Source: Myxocyprinus asiaticus (Eukaryota > Chordata > Actinopteri > Cypriniformes > Catostomidae). From it: DNA of 64,000 nucleotides. Position 1 is the first letter of the stretch. Each line of letters starts with the position of its first letter. Made by a program: the position numbers and the translations under genes. Under the pieces are notes generated by a model. It saw only the letters and a program-made list of their open reading frames with translations. It was not told the DNA's origin and searched no databases. Of this stretch, positions 13,080-25,600 are shown one piece after another. The stretch lies in contig NC_059372.1 of NCBI RefSeq assembly GCF_019703515.2, positions 15,146,492-15,210,491 on the forward strand. Direction: 5' to 3'.

Positions 13080-16000
13080 TCAGCCCCAAGCTTCTCCTGA
13101 GTGGAAATCTGGAACAATTGTGGCAGCAGCGGAAAGAGGGGTGGAGTATCCCACAGTGAAGTTCTGCAGTCCCAGCATCAGACATTTCCAACTGTAGCGA
13201 AGAGCTTTTCCTACATTCTGTGAAACAAAAAGCATGTTGAAAAAATAATTGATACACTGATACAGGGGCGCTGTATCATGGCTGACCCTGCACTCTGACG
13301 TCAGCTTAGCTGGGATATGTGAAAAAAAAAATAATTTCACTGTATATGTGCAAATGTATATGTGTGATAAATAAATATAATTATATAATTATAAATTACA
13401 TTATAATTATACACATATTACACAGTGAATACAATGTAAAAAAATCTCCCGTTGTTTTTACAAAAAAAAAACAACAAAAAAAAACATGGCAGCTGTGGTT
13501 TGCCAGAATAATTATGTAAAAAAATACAGTAAAAATGTAAACAACTTTACAGAACAAACTGTACATTTTACAGTTAAAACTGTTGTTTTACAGTATATAT
13601 TACGATGCAGTACCATAGTTTATATTATTAAATGATAAACTTAATATATTAGCCTTCTGAAATTGTAAAAATCTGTTTTTCACTTTATAATGTATTGTAA
13701 ATCCCTGTAGTAATTACAGAAGGGCACATGATCAGGGTTGGGGAGTAACAGAATACATGTAACGGGATTACGTATTTCAAATACAAAATATAAGTAACTG
13801 TATTCCACTACAGTTACAATTTAAATCATTGGTAATTAGAATACAGTTACATTCAAAAAGTATTCTGATTACTGAAGAGATTACTTTGCATTTTATTGTC
13901 ATTTGTTTCATTTAATATTTAGTCCTTTCAGATGGAAAACATTTATACATATAAATGATGCCATCCAAACTGCATTTGAACAGCAGTGAAACACTTTCTT
14001 ATGATGTGTTGCATTCATACGAGCAGACAGAGAAGTAAGTTTGAAGTAAGTTTGGAGCAGAAGAAATAGAAATAAACCTTGTGTAAATTGTTAGCTTTAC
14101 ACTAAGATAAAATACTATTTCTTGCCATTTTACATGCACAAGTTACCAGGCACGATCATATTTTTTTATCAAGAAAATTCACATTGGATCATAATTTCTT
14201 TTTTTCTAGTAAGACCTTTGATATTAGGGCAAAAATCTTATTCTTGATATTAATTTTTGTATTGTTTTCCCGTAAAAATATCTAAAAATCCTTAAAACAA
14301 GATCAATTAGATTCAGTCTTGTTTTAAAAACAACACTGCATAAGATATTTAGGTTTTTCAGAGAATGTATTTTTAACGTGTATTTTGTCTTACTGTACTG
14401 GCAGAGTTTTTATAGTCAAAATAAGTGAAAAAATCTACCAGTGCTGAAGAAGTAATCCAAAGTATTTAGAATACATTACTGACCTTGAGTAATCTAATGA
14501 AATACGTTACAAATGACATTTTACAGCATGTATTCTGTAATCTGTAGTGGAATATATTTCAAAAGTAACCCTCCCAACCCTGCATATGATGATATGAATT
14601 TCAACAATAGTGGCCCTTCCAAGAGCAATGACCAATAAACATGGAGAGACAGTGCTCAGTGTCACTCACACAAACACTAAACACAATCAGGGTAACACAT
14701 GTGAAATTAAAATAATGCAGTAGTAAATATTAGCTAAACTACATCAAATATAACACAGAACACCCCAAAGTACATAACTGATATTAAAAATAAGAACATA
14801 ACTATTCTCATAAAATATAATGAAATGTAATGGGTCATGCAGGGAATTCTGGGAACGCCCGATCACTGTTTTTTACTGTAATTTTAACAATAATATACCA
14901 TAAAAAATACATGTATTCTCTTTTTAGACATAATATAAATTTCAACCATTAATTATACAGGAAAATCATACTTTTTACATCTAAAAATTTTTATTTTGAC
15001 AACATTTTACTGTAAAACTACATGTATTGTCTTTTTAAATATATTTAAAAAATGTAACGTATATTTTACGGTAACTACTCGGTATAATCGGTATTAACCA
15101 ATTTAAGTTTTTTTTACTGTAGCATTTTTACAGATTTTTACCGTTAAAATTATGATTTTTTTTTTTTACAGTGTACATGTAACAGGGTAAAAGGGAAAGG
15201 AGAAGGCGAGAACCGGCTTGACAATATAAATAATGTTTAATGTTAAATTAAACATAAAGACAAAACATAAACACAAACGCATACAGGGCAGCTGCCTGTA
15301 GCTCTCTCTCTCCCAAACTGCCACCTACGGCCCCTTTATCCCTCTTGTGGGCTTGATTAGCCTGATTAGGGGCCGGTCATGCATCATCATGGCCCAGCCC
15401 CACCCTCCTCCTTGCCACACTCCTCCCTCCTTTGCTTCAGGCCGGGGAGCCCCTGGCACAGTGACAACATGGAGCGACAGCAGGAGAGAGAGAGGAGAGA
15501 GAAAAAAATAACTTACTCGCCGGTTCTCTTATACGCCATAGCCTGGTCCTCGGTCACTCCTCCACCCTCTAGTGGATGACAGCCACTCCTCCCCGGATAG
15601 ATCGGAGGCAGTCCTCCGGCCCCTGGCGGACGGAACACCCTGCCGCGTTTTGGTGGATGGTAGGGGTCTCCTCCACCCTGGCAGCGGTTCTCCTGCTCCA
15701 GGCGGTCGGCAGGGAGCCCCTCCACGCTCGCAGACGGCGGTCTTCTCTTTGACCCCGCTGCATTTTAGCGGCAGGTAGGGGTCTCCTCCACCCCTGGCAG
15801 CGGCCCAACCGCTGCAGGCGGTCGGTAAGGAGCCCCTCCTCCCCTCGCGGTCGACGGTCATTCCTCCGCTTTCAGGCGGCTGGGCTCCTCAGTCCCCCGG
15901 TGGATGGCTGCTGCTGCTCCTTTGGGGTGGATGGTAGTGGCGAGAACTCTACTACGGCGCATCCCTCCTCCTTCCCGGATTTCGGCACCAATGTAACAGG

Positions 16001-17848
16001 GTAAAAGGGAAAGGAGGAGGCGAGAACCAGCTTGACAATATAAATAATGTTTAATGATAAATTAAACATAAAGACAAAACATAAACACAAACGCATACAG
16101 GGCAGCTGCCTGTAGCTCTCTCTCTCCCGAACTGCCACCTCCGGCCGCCTTTATCCCTCTCGTCAGCTTGATTAGCCTGATTAGGGGCCAGGCGTGCTTC
16201 ATCATGGCCCGGCCCCGCCCTCCTCCTTGCCACACTCCTCCCTCCTTTGCTTCAGGCCGGGGAGCCACAGTACAAAACAACCAACACATTACTACAATAC
16301 ATACATCACTGGTATAATATTAATCCCAATTCATTACATTCTGTGAAACTATTTCAATAATCAAATTAAATGGAATTAACAGAACTGCATGATAAAATAA
16401 TTTGTTTTCAGATCTTGTTATGTCAGATCTTATAGAGGACATTTATTTGTCCACTACACTCTGGCCTTCAGTAAGTCTGAACTAATTTAAATAATTTCAA
16501 CAACTGCTTTATCACCTACACAGTAAAAAAAGAAAAAAGAAAAAAACATGTTGTTTACAGGCATATAATTGTTACAGGGAGTCACTTTTTATTTGTGTAC
16601 TGTATATCCTCAGAAACAGGATGTACAGCTTCATCTTGTGGGAGGAAATTTCGGCTACATGACAATGGATCACTGCATGAGACCTGAGTGTCCCACTTCC
16701 TGTCAAAATAATAACTGTAAATGCCTGAAAGTCTGACTATGTAGCCTCATTGTGATTCAGGTACACTGTTAAAGGTCTCTATGGCCAAAACACAGTGTGG
16801 CTTCATATAATGCAATGCCATATAATGATATTTAATGTAATGAAAGAAGAGGAGTGCATTTTCAGTAGACAATCTATTGGTTTTGTTTTTAGGTGATTCT
16901 TGATCTTGACTGATTACTTCAATTTTGAGTGCCTGATTGGCTATGCATGATCTAATTGATCATGGTTGATCATTGATCATGTTTTCAAGTGGCTAATTCA
17001 AAGTTAGTGCTAATTGTTAGCTTTTCAATAATATGGAATATAAATCGGACTTGTACCAATGTATAATTTCATAGAACAAACCCATAAATACAGCTAGAAT
17101 GAATGATAATGAGAAAAAGTGTAGGTTTAGGACCAACGTATCTACTGTCTGTCAATAAAGCCACTATATATAAACTTTTAAAGATATACACTGAATCAGT
17201 TCTAGCATAGCTGAATCACCAAAAATTAACACACCTGTTCACTAAAACTTTATGGAAATGAGAAAAATAATGGGCCATTTCATGAAAACATTCCACTGAT
17301 ATCCAACATGCAGGTAAGCAAATAATACAGAGTACAATATTGCTAGTCTAAATGTCTAAATAATGTCTAAATGTCGATTGTCTAAATAAAAAGCGATGTC
17401 TAAATAAAAAGATCAAATAAATATATAAAATACCTTTTTACTCTTTGAAGGAGATCCCAAATTAATTTGATATGATGCTATTATAATTAACCATGATGCT
17501 ATCATGGTTACTATTTCTGTATGCACAGGCACAAAATTAGGAAATAACCCAATAAAGAAAAACAATTGAACATACCTTTTTGTACTTCTTATACTTTGCT
17601 TTCTTTTTTGCCTTCTTTTCCTCCTTTCGTTTCTGTTGGGTGTTGTCTTCATCCACGAGAGGCTCGTAAGATCTCTCCAGCTGAAAAGTGAAGTGCATAT
17701 CTCTGGCCCTCTTCTCCTCCGGCTGACCGAGACTGTGCTCCGGAGCACCGATGTCGACCTGCCGCCTGTAGCTGCAACTGACATCCTGATGATTAGCGTT
17801 ATCAAATAGACAAAGCCGCGGGACACAGAGCAGAGACCTTGGCTTCAT
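13080..17848 (-). CDS. C1orf115/RDD1-like small membrane protein
   Basis: Two coding exons on the minus strand: 17848-17576 (91 codons, donor GTATGT) and 13217-13080 (45 codons plus TGA, acceptor tttgtttcacag). The junction is phase 0 and the protein is 136 aa. Family features are a MHFTFQLERSYEPLV segment (about residues 51-65), a lysine-rich stretch (KKAKKKAKYKKYKK, about 78-91) running across the splice into NVGKALRY, and a hydrophobic C-terminal segment (CLMLGLQNFTVGYSTPLSAA). This matches the layout of human C1orf115 (Required for drug-induced death protein 1; 142 aa), a single-pass membrane protein whose biochemical role is unclear. The 4.4-kb intron carries nested MITEs and an LTR element. 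A longer overlapping minus-strand frame (17826-17413) is out of register and lacks family motifs. Confidence 0.85.
13425..15177. repeat. Nested palindromic MITE (acagtg...tttttac family) in the C1orf115-like intron
   Basis: The left part (about 13425-13640) has acacagtgaatacaatgtaaa and repeated ttacagt words. The right part (about 14860-15177) ends ttttttacagtgtaca. They look like arms of one fish hairpin element, pushed apart by a hAT-like insertion at 13733-14582. Boundaries are approximate and the arms are diverged. Confidence 0.5.
13733..14582. mobile_element. Non-autonomous hAT-like element
   Basis: The ends are cagggttggggagtaac and, inverted at the right, gtaaccctcccaaccctg. Flanking 8-mers are cacatgat (13725-13732) and catatgat (14583-14590), one mismatch apart. 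The arms carry gaatacatgtaacgggatta and matching inverted taatctgtagtggaata-type words. No coding capacity. Confidence 0.82.
15178..15452 (-). repeat. 3' LTR of the miniature LTR element
   Basis: Direct repeat of 15992-16269 with substitutions. Its inner edge near 15443-15460 is blurred because the sequence diverges after gccggggagcc. Confidence 0.8.
15973..15990 (-). other. Primer-binding site of the miniature LTR element
   Basis: The plus strand reads tcccggatttcggcacca, which looks like the 3' end of a tRNA including CCA. The minus strand therefore offers an 18-nt tRNA-complementary site one base inside the 5' LTR. Confidence 0.8.
15992..16269 (-). repeat. 5' LTR of the miniature LTR element
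   Basis: 278 bp. On the minus strand it starts tgtggctccccggcctg and ends accctgttaca, giving TG...CA termini. The partner LTR is at 15178. Confidence 0.82.
16275..17575. other. Remainder of the C1orf115-like intron
   Basis: AT-rich. Around 16940-16985 there is a local cluster of tgatca-type words (gatctaattgatcatggttg) of unknown meaning. No exon or recurring repeat was seen. Confidence 0.4.
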
Positions 17849-18458
17849 GTTTTTTGTGTCCTCTGACTTTCAGACTGCACACGCACATCCCTTTGGAGCC
17901 TGGCAGGGGTTTGGCTGGACTCCAGCCCTGTTTGGAGCCCCACATAAAGGTCGCACCAGAGGAGGGTCTGAAGGATTGGAGAAGGCCTATAAAGTTTTCT
18001 TGTAGACATTTTATGGTCAATAAATATTCAGTTCTATTAAAATTCTTTACTTTCTCTTTAAGCATTTCTAAAGTTTTCTCTATTTAAACAATTTGCATAT
18101 TAACCCATATGTGATGTTCAGGTAATTTTTGACCAATTTAATGAAAATGGTTTCCTTCATCTGAGTGGTACAAGGCTTGGTGACTTATCCTACACTTATT
18201 TGTACATGCAAAAAAATCTAGACTCAGTTTGATAATTCTAGGTGGTTTAATCAAACAGTGTAAAACAGCATAACACTCATCATGTCTGTGTCAGATTTGT
18301 CCAGCCATAGGAAATGAATGGGTGAGACTAAAACACAGAGCAATTATTCTAATTTCTCAAATAAATAAATCAGTCAAAATTCAGAACATAAACACAGAAA
18401 TAAAGGATTGAGAATATAACACAACCACAATGCAGAACAAACAAACAAACAAACAAAG

Positions 18459-18459
<1 letters not shown>

Positions 18460-18506
<47 letters not shown>
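18460..18506. repeat. (AC)n microsatellite
   Basis: Uninterrupted CA dinucleotide run, preceded by an (acaa)n tract. Confidence 0.97.
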
Positions 18507-18507
<1 letters not shown>

Positions 18508-19779
18508 TTGTGAGGACATCTCATAGACTTCCATTGTTTTCCTATCAGGCTAATGATATTTTCTTTCTTGTTTACCATCACACAAACCTGTGCATCACTA
18601 AATAATGTAAAGAGGATACAAAAAATGTGAGGATACAAAAAATGCCCCTTTTCACAATTTTACTATATTATTACAATCATGTACAATAGTGTCAATAGTG
18701 ATAACATTTGGTCCTCACAAGTATAGACACATCTGCACACACATACAGATAAAAAAGTCTGACCAAGAAAGTTTATGCTAGAATGCTGATGCTTGAAATA
18801 ATTGATAACTGGCAACAAAATGCTTACTCTATGTCTTTTCTTTGTTACAACATGGTCAGGTTTGACTGTAAACATATTGTTGCATCATTGACATTTCAGA
18901 TCTGACATTTACAATCTGACATTTTAACAAAAGAGGTTTGAAACTTTTTTACAATTCGTCAAATATTTTTCTTTTATAATGTCTAAATATATATCCAGTG
19001 TATAACTTGAAAAAATATTTAGAAATGTTATTTGATACAACATTGGGTCAAAGACATCACTTAAGCCATCTACGTGGTTATAACTGTCAATTCATGTAAT
19101 TGTAAATGTAATTTTTATTCCAGTAGACACCAGCAGAAACCCCCAAATGCATGACATATTTTTATATTTTGTCTTTCAATTAACTGAAGTTAAGGTTTTT
19201 ATTGAAGTGAAGGCAAGATAAAATAAAAATAGCTTATTTTATATGAAAATTAATGGAGTAATTTAGTAATTACATATTTATAAGGTAAAAAAAAAAATCA
19301 CAAATGAAAGGCATAACTTTGGTGTTATTACTTTAGTAAAGTTAGTGTTATTACATTTCAATACGGGGTTGGGGGAGGGTTGTACAAATGTCAGTCTCTA
19401 TTTAATAATAATTAAGGATTAAAATGTGGACACACCCACTCAAACCATATTATTACTATTTTCCACATTATTTTAGAATAATAGTAAAAGTCATCAAAAC
19501 TGTGAGGTAACACAAATGGAAGAAGCTTTAAATTAGATTGATTTAAATATGCTTAACTTTGCTAAGCATGTCTATAATTACTTCAATTAATGCCAAACTA
19601 AAGTAGCTGCTTATTTGCAATTTAACACTTTTGTAAAAAAAAAAAAAATAATAATAAAAAATAAAAAACTGAATTTTAAAAGTTCATACTCCTTATTAAA
19701 ATCCTCCTCTTAAAAAAATAAGCTGAAATATACATGTGAAGTGCAGATGTTTTTTTTTTAAATCAGTTTAGCAGAATAG

Positions 19780-19900
19780 CACGCCGACATCTGCCAGTGC
19801 ACGAGCACCCGCCCTTTTCTGTCCACGTGATCATTGACTGGCAGGGGCGATGTCATTGAAGCGAAACTAGAATGAGTTCCTGATTTGGAAGTATACTCGA
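19780..19900. promoter_or_regulatory. GC-richer patch, candidate promoter or upstream exon
   Basis: A roughly 120-bp patch (cacgccgacatctgccagtg, cacgagcacccgccc, ccacgtgatc E-box, gaagcgaaactag) stands out from AT-rich surroundings about 2.7 kb upstream of the NLR coding start. The gcgaaactag word is only a half interferon-response element. Function is a guess. Confidence 0.2.
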
Positions 19901-20229
19901 CTTGTTCGTAAGTTGTTATAGTTTCTTGAATAACTGGCATAAGGGCTGGCATTTTAAAATGATTATATGATGAGGTATAATTGTACACTTTTATACTGTA
20001 TTCTTCACATTCACAATCTGTGTATTCTTTTTAGTGCGCATTGGTTGACTTAGGCTACTTTAGCTGTAGTAACAGCTAGACAGCTAATTATAATATTTGA
20101 CTACATTCATTTTCATTTTAAAGCTTGTTTCTAAATAGTTGACTGTGTTTTGTAGAAAGTCTCTCTAACAGGGTTGTGTTGTGTTCTGTTTATCTTTCAT
20201 TCATTCTCTCCATATTGTCATTAATTTCT

Positions 20230-20512
20230 GGTAACATTTTACAATTAGGTTCCTTTTTTACTTTAGTTAACTACATTAGTTAACATGAACTTACAATGTA
20301 CAATACATTTAAAGAATTTATTAATATTGGTTAATGTTAATTTCTTTAAACTAAAAGTTTAATTAGTTGCATTATTAGTTAATGCATTATTTTTGAACTT
20401 ACAACTAACAGTTATATTTTTATAAATTAACATTAACCAAGATTAATAAAAGCTTTAATAGTATATTGTTCATTGCACATAATGCATTAACTAACTAACT
20501 GTAAGTGTTACT
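20230..20512. repeat. Palindromic MITE (taacactttacaa family)
   Basis: It starts ggtaacattttacaattagg and ends taactgtaagtgttac, with gttaac/ttaatg-rich arms. Same family as 169-874. Confidence 0.75.
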
Positions 20513-21522
20513 TAATCTCTTTTAATCAGTCCCAAAACAAAACCTTGATTAATATGACCAGTATCAATGTAGTGAGAAAAAGGGAAAGAAAGGGGTGGTA
20601 TATTTCTTATAATGCATAGTTGCATATTGAAGGCCAAAAGTTTTTAAATTAGTTTGTGCAGTTTAAAAAAAAAAAAAAAAAGGCTGTTGAAAATGCTTAA
20701 GATTGACAGTAACATCACATTTGACAATTACAATTTCAAATGCTTTATTTTGAACTGGGTGTGTTTATTACTTTAATAACAAACTTTGTTTACTGTTACT
20801 GGCATGAGGGCAATTTTAGAAAGAGTCACTGTAGCACCTTCCTTAGTAGCCTAATGCTTGTTACTGTCATGCTATCAGCAGTTCAAGACGTATGTATGAT
20901 GCAATACTGCTTTTGTTAGGACTGGTGATTTTTTTTCTCTCCATGTGTTGGCCTTAAAATCACATGACATCAAAATCATACAATTAAATGAGTGTACATA
21001 GTTATAGTCCTATTTATCTGCTCATTAACATATTTAAATGCTTATAACATTTTTGATAAGACTTATTTCAGAACATGCACAGCCTCCCAGATGCCTGTTC
21101 CAACAAAAGGCAGTTTTGTGACTTCAGGTCAAATTTAATCCTTTCTTAAAACCTCATTTTCCTTCCTTTTTTAAAAAACAAACAAAAAAAAAACCAAACA
21201 AACAAAAAAACACTAGTGGATGCAAGAAAGTATCTAACTTCCACACCCTAACCGACCAGTTCCTCATTCTATTGCTCAATTTTATAAACTGCAACATAAT
21301 TGTTGACATTACACACCATTAATAGAAAAAGAGAAATCCCTCTGAAATCCGGTCTCCATACAGGTCTGCTGACATGGGTATGACATTATTTAATTGTCTT
21401 GTGATTAAGTGTCTTGAATGGCATGTTCTCTGTATTATCTTGCTCTGGAACTAAATAAAGCCCTGCACTTGGAAGAATTATAAATGCTTATATCTGTTAA
21501 AAGTAATTCTTGCCAGCTTTAA

Positions 21523-22149
21523 AGGGATGGTTGAAAATGAAAATATTATCATCATTTACTCACTTTCTTTCTTCTGCAGAACACAAATTAGTATTTTTAG
21601 AAGCATATCTCAGCTCTGTTGGTCCTTACAATACAAGTGACTGGTGACCAGAACTTTGAAGCTCCAAAAATCACATAAAGGCAGCATAAAAGTAACCCAT
21701 AAGATTACAGTGGTTAAATCAATGTCTTCAGAATCGATATAGTGTCAGTGAGAAACAGCTCAATATAAAAGTCCTTTTTTTAAACTATAAATCTCTACTT
21801 TCACTTTCACATTCTTTTATTTTGAAAATGAAAGTAGAGATTTATAGTATAAAAGCACTTAATTATTGGTCTGTTTCTCGCCCACACCTATCATATCACT
21901 TCTGAAGACATGGATGTATCTGAGTCTTATGGATTACTTTTATGTGGCCTTTGTGTGATTTTTGGAGCTTCAAAGGTATGGTCACCATTCACTTGCATTG
22001 CAAGGACCAACTGAGCTGAAATTTTATTCTAAAAATCTTTTTAGAAAATCTTGTTTATGTTCAGCAGAAAAAAGAAAGTCATACAAATCTGGGATGGCAT
22101 GAGGATGAGTAAATGATGAGAGATTTCTCATTCAGGGTGAACTATCCTT
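21523..22149. repeat. TTAA-flanked hairpin MITE
   Basis: Intact copy. TTAA at 21519-21522 and 22150-22153; it begins agggatggttgaaaatg and ends gggtgaactatcct. The two arms are inverted and meet near the aaatgaaagtagagattt centre at 21825-21845. Confidence 0.88.
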
Positions 22150-22616
22150 TTAAGGAGTACACTAAGACATAGATAGTCTCAAAGCTCACAGACAGACTAA
22201 ATGCCAAAAAAACCCAATTTTTATTTATTGGGCTCTTTAAAGGGCACCATTAAACTAAGCAAAATTCCCCCAGAATGTCATAACTGATTACCTAACTCCT
22301 TTAAGCAATTATTTTGGCATCTCTTCTTACAGTATGTTCAGACATTATCTGTATTGGTTAGTCTGTGAAAACTTGTCTTTCCTGCTCCTGGTCTGTCCTG
22401 GACCAGTTGTTGACAGTTATGACAAGCAATAGTAAATGCCTGCAAATGAATTTTTTTGGTTTTGTTTTACTGTATATAGCACCAGTGAGGTTAACAGTAA
22501 ATGTTTAAGCCCATGGTACTGTTCTGTAGATTCTAGTTGATTACATATCATCATATTTTTAATGTATGCAGGTCTAAGCTGCTGAACTCTCCAAGGGCAT
22601 CAAGTTTAACAGAAAT

Positions 22617-25600
22617 ATGTGGATGGTTGTGCTTACATTTATAATTAATCGTCTGGGTTTAAGCACTCCACGGTACGTAAAGTGTGTTTATGTGCATGTG
22701 TCCTCCACATGACATTTGTTTATTGTCATAACATATTTCTAAAAAGGCTTCTCTGTCATTCAAGGCTGAAATCACTAAATCAACACAGCCATGTTTCTTT
22801 TAAAAAGTGCCAGTTCTATGTTGGAACCAATTGATTTTAAAAAGGATCTTCCCTCTACTGTATCAAGGTAAAATCAAGACCAGCTTAATCTGAGCATCCC
22901 AAACAATTTTAATAACATGAACCCATCAAGAAAAAACCACAGTATTACCACAGTATTTGATTCAGCCTGGATTCAGTGGATATGTTCACATGTTGTGCAA
23001 TTTCTAAATATCCTCATACATTTGTAAGGTTTGGCAAGCAGATCAAGCCAAATTATCTGTCAAATGAAAGTGAAGCATCACTGACTGATCCAATTTCTTT
23101 CAACTTTGAAGACTTTGGCACTGATGAACGGTAAGAAACTCACACAGAGCTTATTAAAACATCATGTCATTTCCATTGGTGTTGATGAATTTGCTGTTCT
23201 CTGCATGAGAGTTTAGTCATTAAACATGTCTCTTTAAAGATATCACAAGAACAACATACTTGACGCAGCAGTCCATTCCAATTCAGCCATGGAGTGTCAA
23301 CAGGAGTACAAATCAAGACTGAAAGCAAAATATCAATGCTTTCACAATGGCTTGTCCAGTCATACATATCCCACATTACTGAACGACATGTACACAGAGC
23401 TTTACATCACTGAGGGGGAAAGTGAGAATATCAACAAAGAGCATGAGGTGAGACAGATCGAGACTTTATTGAAGAGACAAACCACAGTCGACATCCCAGT
23501 TAAATGCAATGACATTTTTAAACACTTACCTGATAACAACAAACCCATCAAATGTGTGCTAACAAAGGGAGTCGCTGGCATTGGGAAAACGGTCTCAGTG
23601 CAGAAATTCATACTGGACTGGGCTGAGGGAAAAACTAATCAATACATTGAGTCTGTTCACCCACTTCCGTTTCGAGAGTTGAACCTGATGAAAGGGAGAC
23701 GGTTCAGCTTGGTCGAACTTCTGCAGCACTTTAAAATGGAAGCAGTCTTTAAAGATGTCCATCATAATGTTCTCTTTATCTTTGATGGTCTGGATGAATG
23801 CCGCTTCCCTCTGGATTTCCAGAATAATGAAAAACTGTGCAACCCGACCGTGCCGGCCTCTATTGACGTTCTTCTGACAAATCTCATCAATAAGACCCTG
23901 CTTCCTGGTGCTCTCCTCTGGATAACATCTCGACCAGCAGCAGCCAGTCAGATCCCTCGTGAATATATTGACCTGGTGACTGAAGTTCGAGGGTTTAATG
24001 ACCCTCAGAAGGAGGAGTACCTTAACAAGAGAATTAATGATAAACGCCTCTCTGGCCAAATCATCACACATTTGAAGTCATCAAGAAGTCTGTACATAAT
24101 GTGCCACATACCAGTTTTCTGTTGGCTCTCAGTTACTGTGCTGGAGAGAATGTTCAATGAAGCAGAGGATGGAGAAATACCCAAGACGCTCACTCAAATG
24201 TACACACACTTCCTTCTCAACCAAACCAGAGCTAAAAATATGAGATACTCTAAAGATTACAAGCCAGGTCTAATGGATGAAGATATGATTTTGAAGCTAG
24301 GTAAACTCGCCTTCCAACAGCTGAAAAAGGGCAATCTGATATTCTACGAGGAAGATCTAATGGCTTGTGACATTGATGTACAGGAAGCAGTAGTGTACTC
24401 TGGAGTGTGCTCACAGATATTTAGAGAGGAGTCTGCACTAACCCAGAACAAAGTCTATTGCTTCGTCCATCTAAGCATTCAGGAGTTTTTGGCAGCCATG
24501 TATGTATACTTCATGTTTAAGATCAACCACTGCAACGTTCTTGATCAGGAACAACATGACACAACAGACCTTAATGAGACCACCTTGTTTGAATTGCACA
24601 AGAGTGCCATTGACAAAGCCCTACAGAGCGAGAATGGACACCTGGACCTTTTCCTCCGTTTCCTTCTGGGTGTTTCGTTGGAGTCCAATCAGAGGCTTCT
24701 ACAAGGCTTACTACCTCAAGCTGGTAGCAGAGCCTCTCAGAGCATAGAGGAAACAGTTGAATATATCAAGAAGATGATCGAGGAGACTGCCTTGCCAGAA
24801 AAGTCCATCAATCTGTTCTACTGTCTCAATGAACTGAACGAACTATCTTTGGTTAAAGAGGTCCAACGCTTCCTGAATTCAGGACATTTTTCTAAACTCA
24901 GCCCTGCCCAATGGTCTGCCCTAGTCTTTGTATTATTGACATCAGAGGAGAAGCTGGATGTGTTTGACCTAAAGAAGTACATTAGATCAGATGAAGGCCT
25001 TACCAGACTGCTGCCAGTGGTGAAAGTTTCAGAGTCTGTTCTGTGAGTTTTATTCAAAAGTTAACTGTTTTTCAGCTCATTTTGGTTCTTTCCACTTTTG
25101 TTTATACTGTACATTGTAAGGGTAGTTATACTAACAGCTTAAGCAAGGTCATACATATTGTAGGCTGTGTTCTTGCCCATTATAGTGCAATCTTTATAAC
25201 CTTGTTTTAATGGTAACACTTTACAATATGGTTCTATTCGTTACCATTAGTTAATGCATTAGGTATCCTGAACTAACACTGAACAATAATTTTTTACAAC
25301 ATCTATTAGTCTTGATAATCATTGTTAGTTCATGTTAATGCTTTTAATGTTAAAAATGTATTAGAATATGCAGAAATTAACATTAAAGGAATATTCCAGG
25401 TTCAGCACAAGTCAAGCTAAATTGAAAGCATTTGTAGCACAATGTTGATTACCACAGAAAATAATTTTAACTTGTCCCTCGTTTAAAGCAAAAATCATGG
25501 TTACAGTATGGCACTTACAATGGAAGTGAATGGGGCCAGTTCATAAATATAAAAAAAAAAACTCTTTCAAAGGTATAGCCACAAAATGTAAACAACATTA

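Larger units (their letters stand above)
15178..16269 (-). mobile_element. Miniature LTR retrotransposon without coding capacity (TRIM-like)
   Basis: Two direct repeats, 15178 to about 15452 and 15992-16269, share most of their sequence (tgtaacagggtaaaagggaa at one end, caggccggggagcc at the other). The whole unit is flanked by the 5-bp duplication gtaca (15173-15177 and 16270-16274). Read on the minus strand, the LTR runs TG...CA and is followed after one base by a primer-binding site (15990-15973). The interior is about 540 bp, GC-rich and without gag, protease or reverse transcriptase, so the element must have moved with borrowed enzymes. The interior has a partial 120-bp-spaced repeat (ggcggtcggcagggagccc and ggcggtcggtaaggagccc). 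Confidence 0.85.
17849..20229. other. Divergent intergenic region between the C1orf115-like gene and the NLR gene
   Basis: It presumably includes the C1orf115-like promoter just above 17848. It holds a CA microsatellite at 18460-18506 and a locally GC-richer patch at about 19780-19880; the rest is AT-rich without exon signals. Confidence 0.4.

Noticed and set aside
15513..15861. Several overlapping 70-110 codon frames on the minus strand
   Set aside because: They lie in the GC-rich interior of the miniature LTR element, overlap each other in different frames and show no gag or other domain motifs.
17413..17826. A 137-codon minus-strand open frame over the C1orf115-like first exon
   Set aside because: It is out of register with the conserved MHFTFQLERSYEPLV frame, which splices correctly at 17576 into the next exon.
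23595..24071. A 158-codon minus-strand frame within the NACHT exon
   Set aside because: Antisense shadow of the FISNA-NACHT coding sequence, which has Walker A and B motifs on the plus strand.
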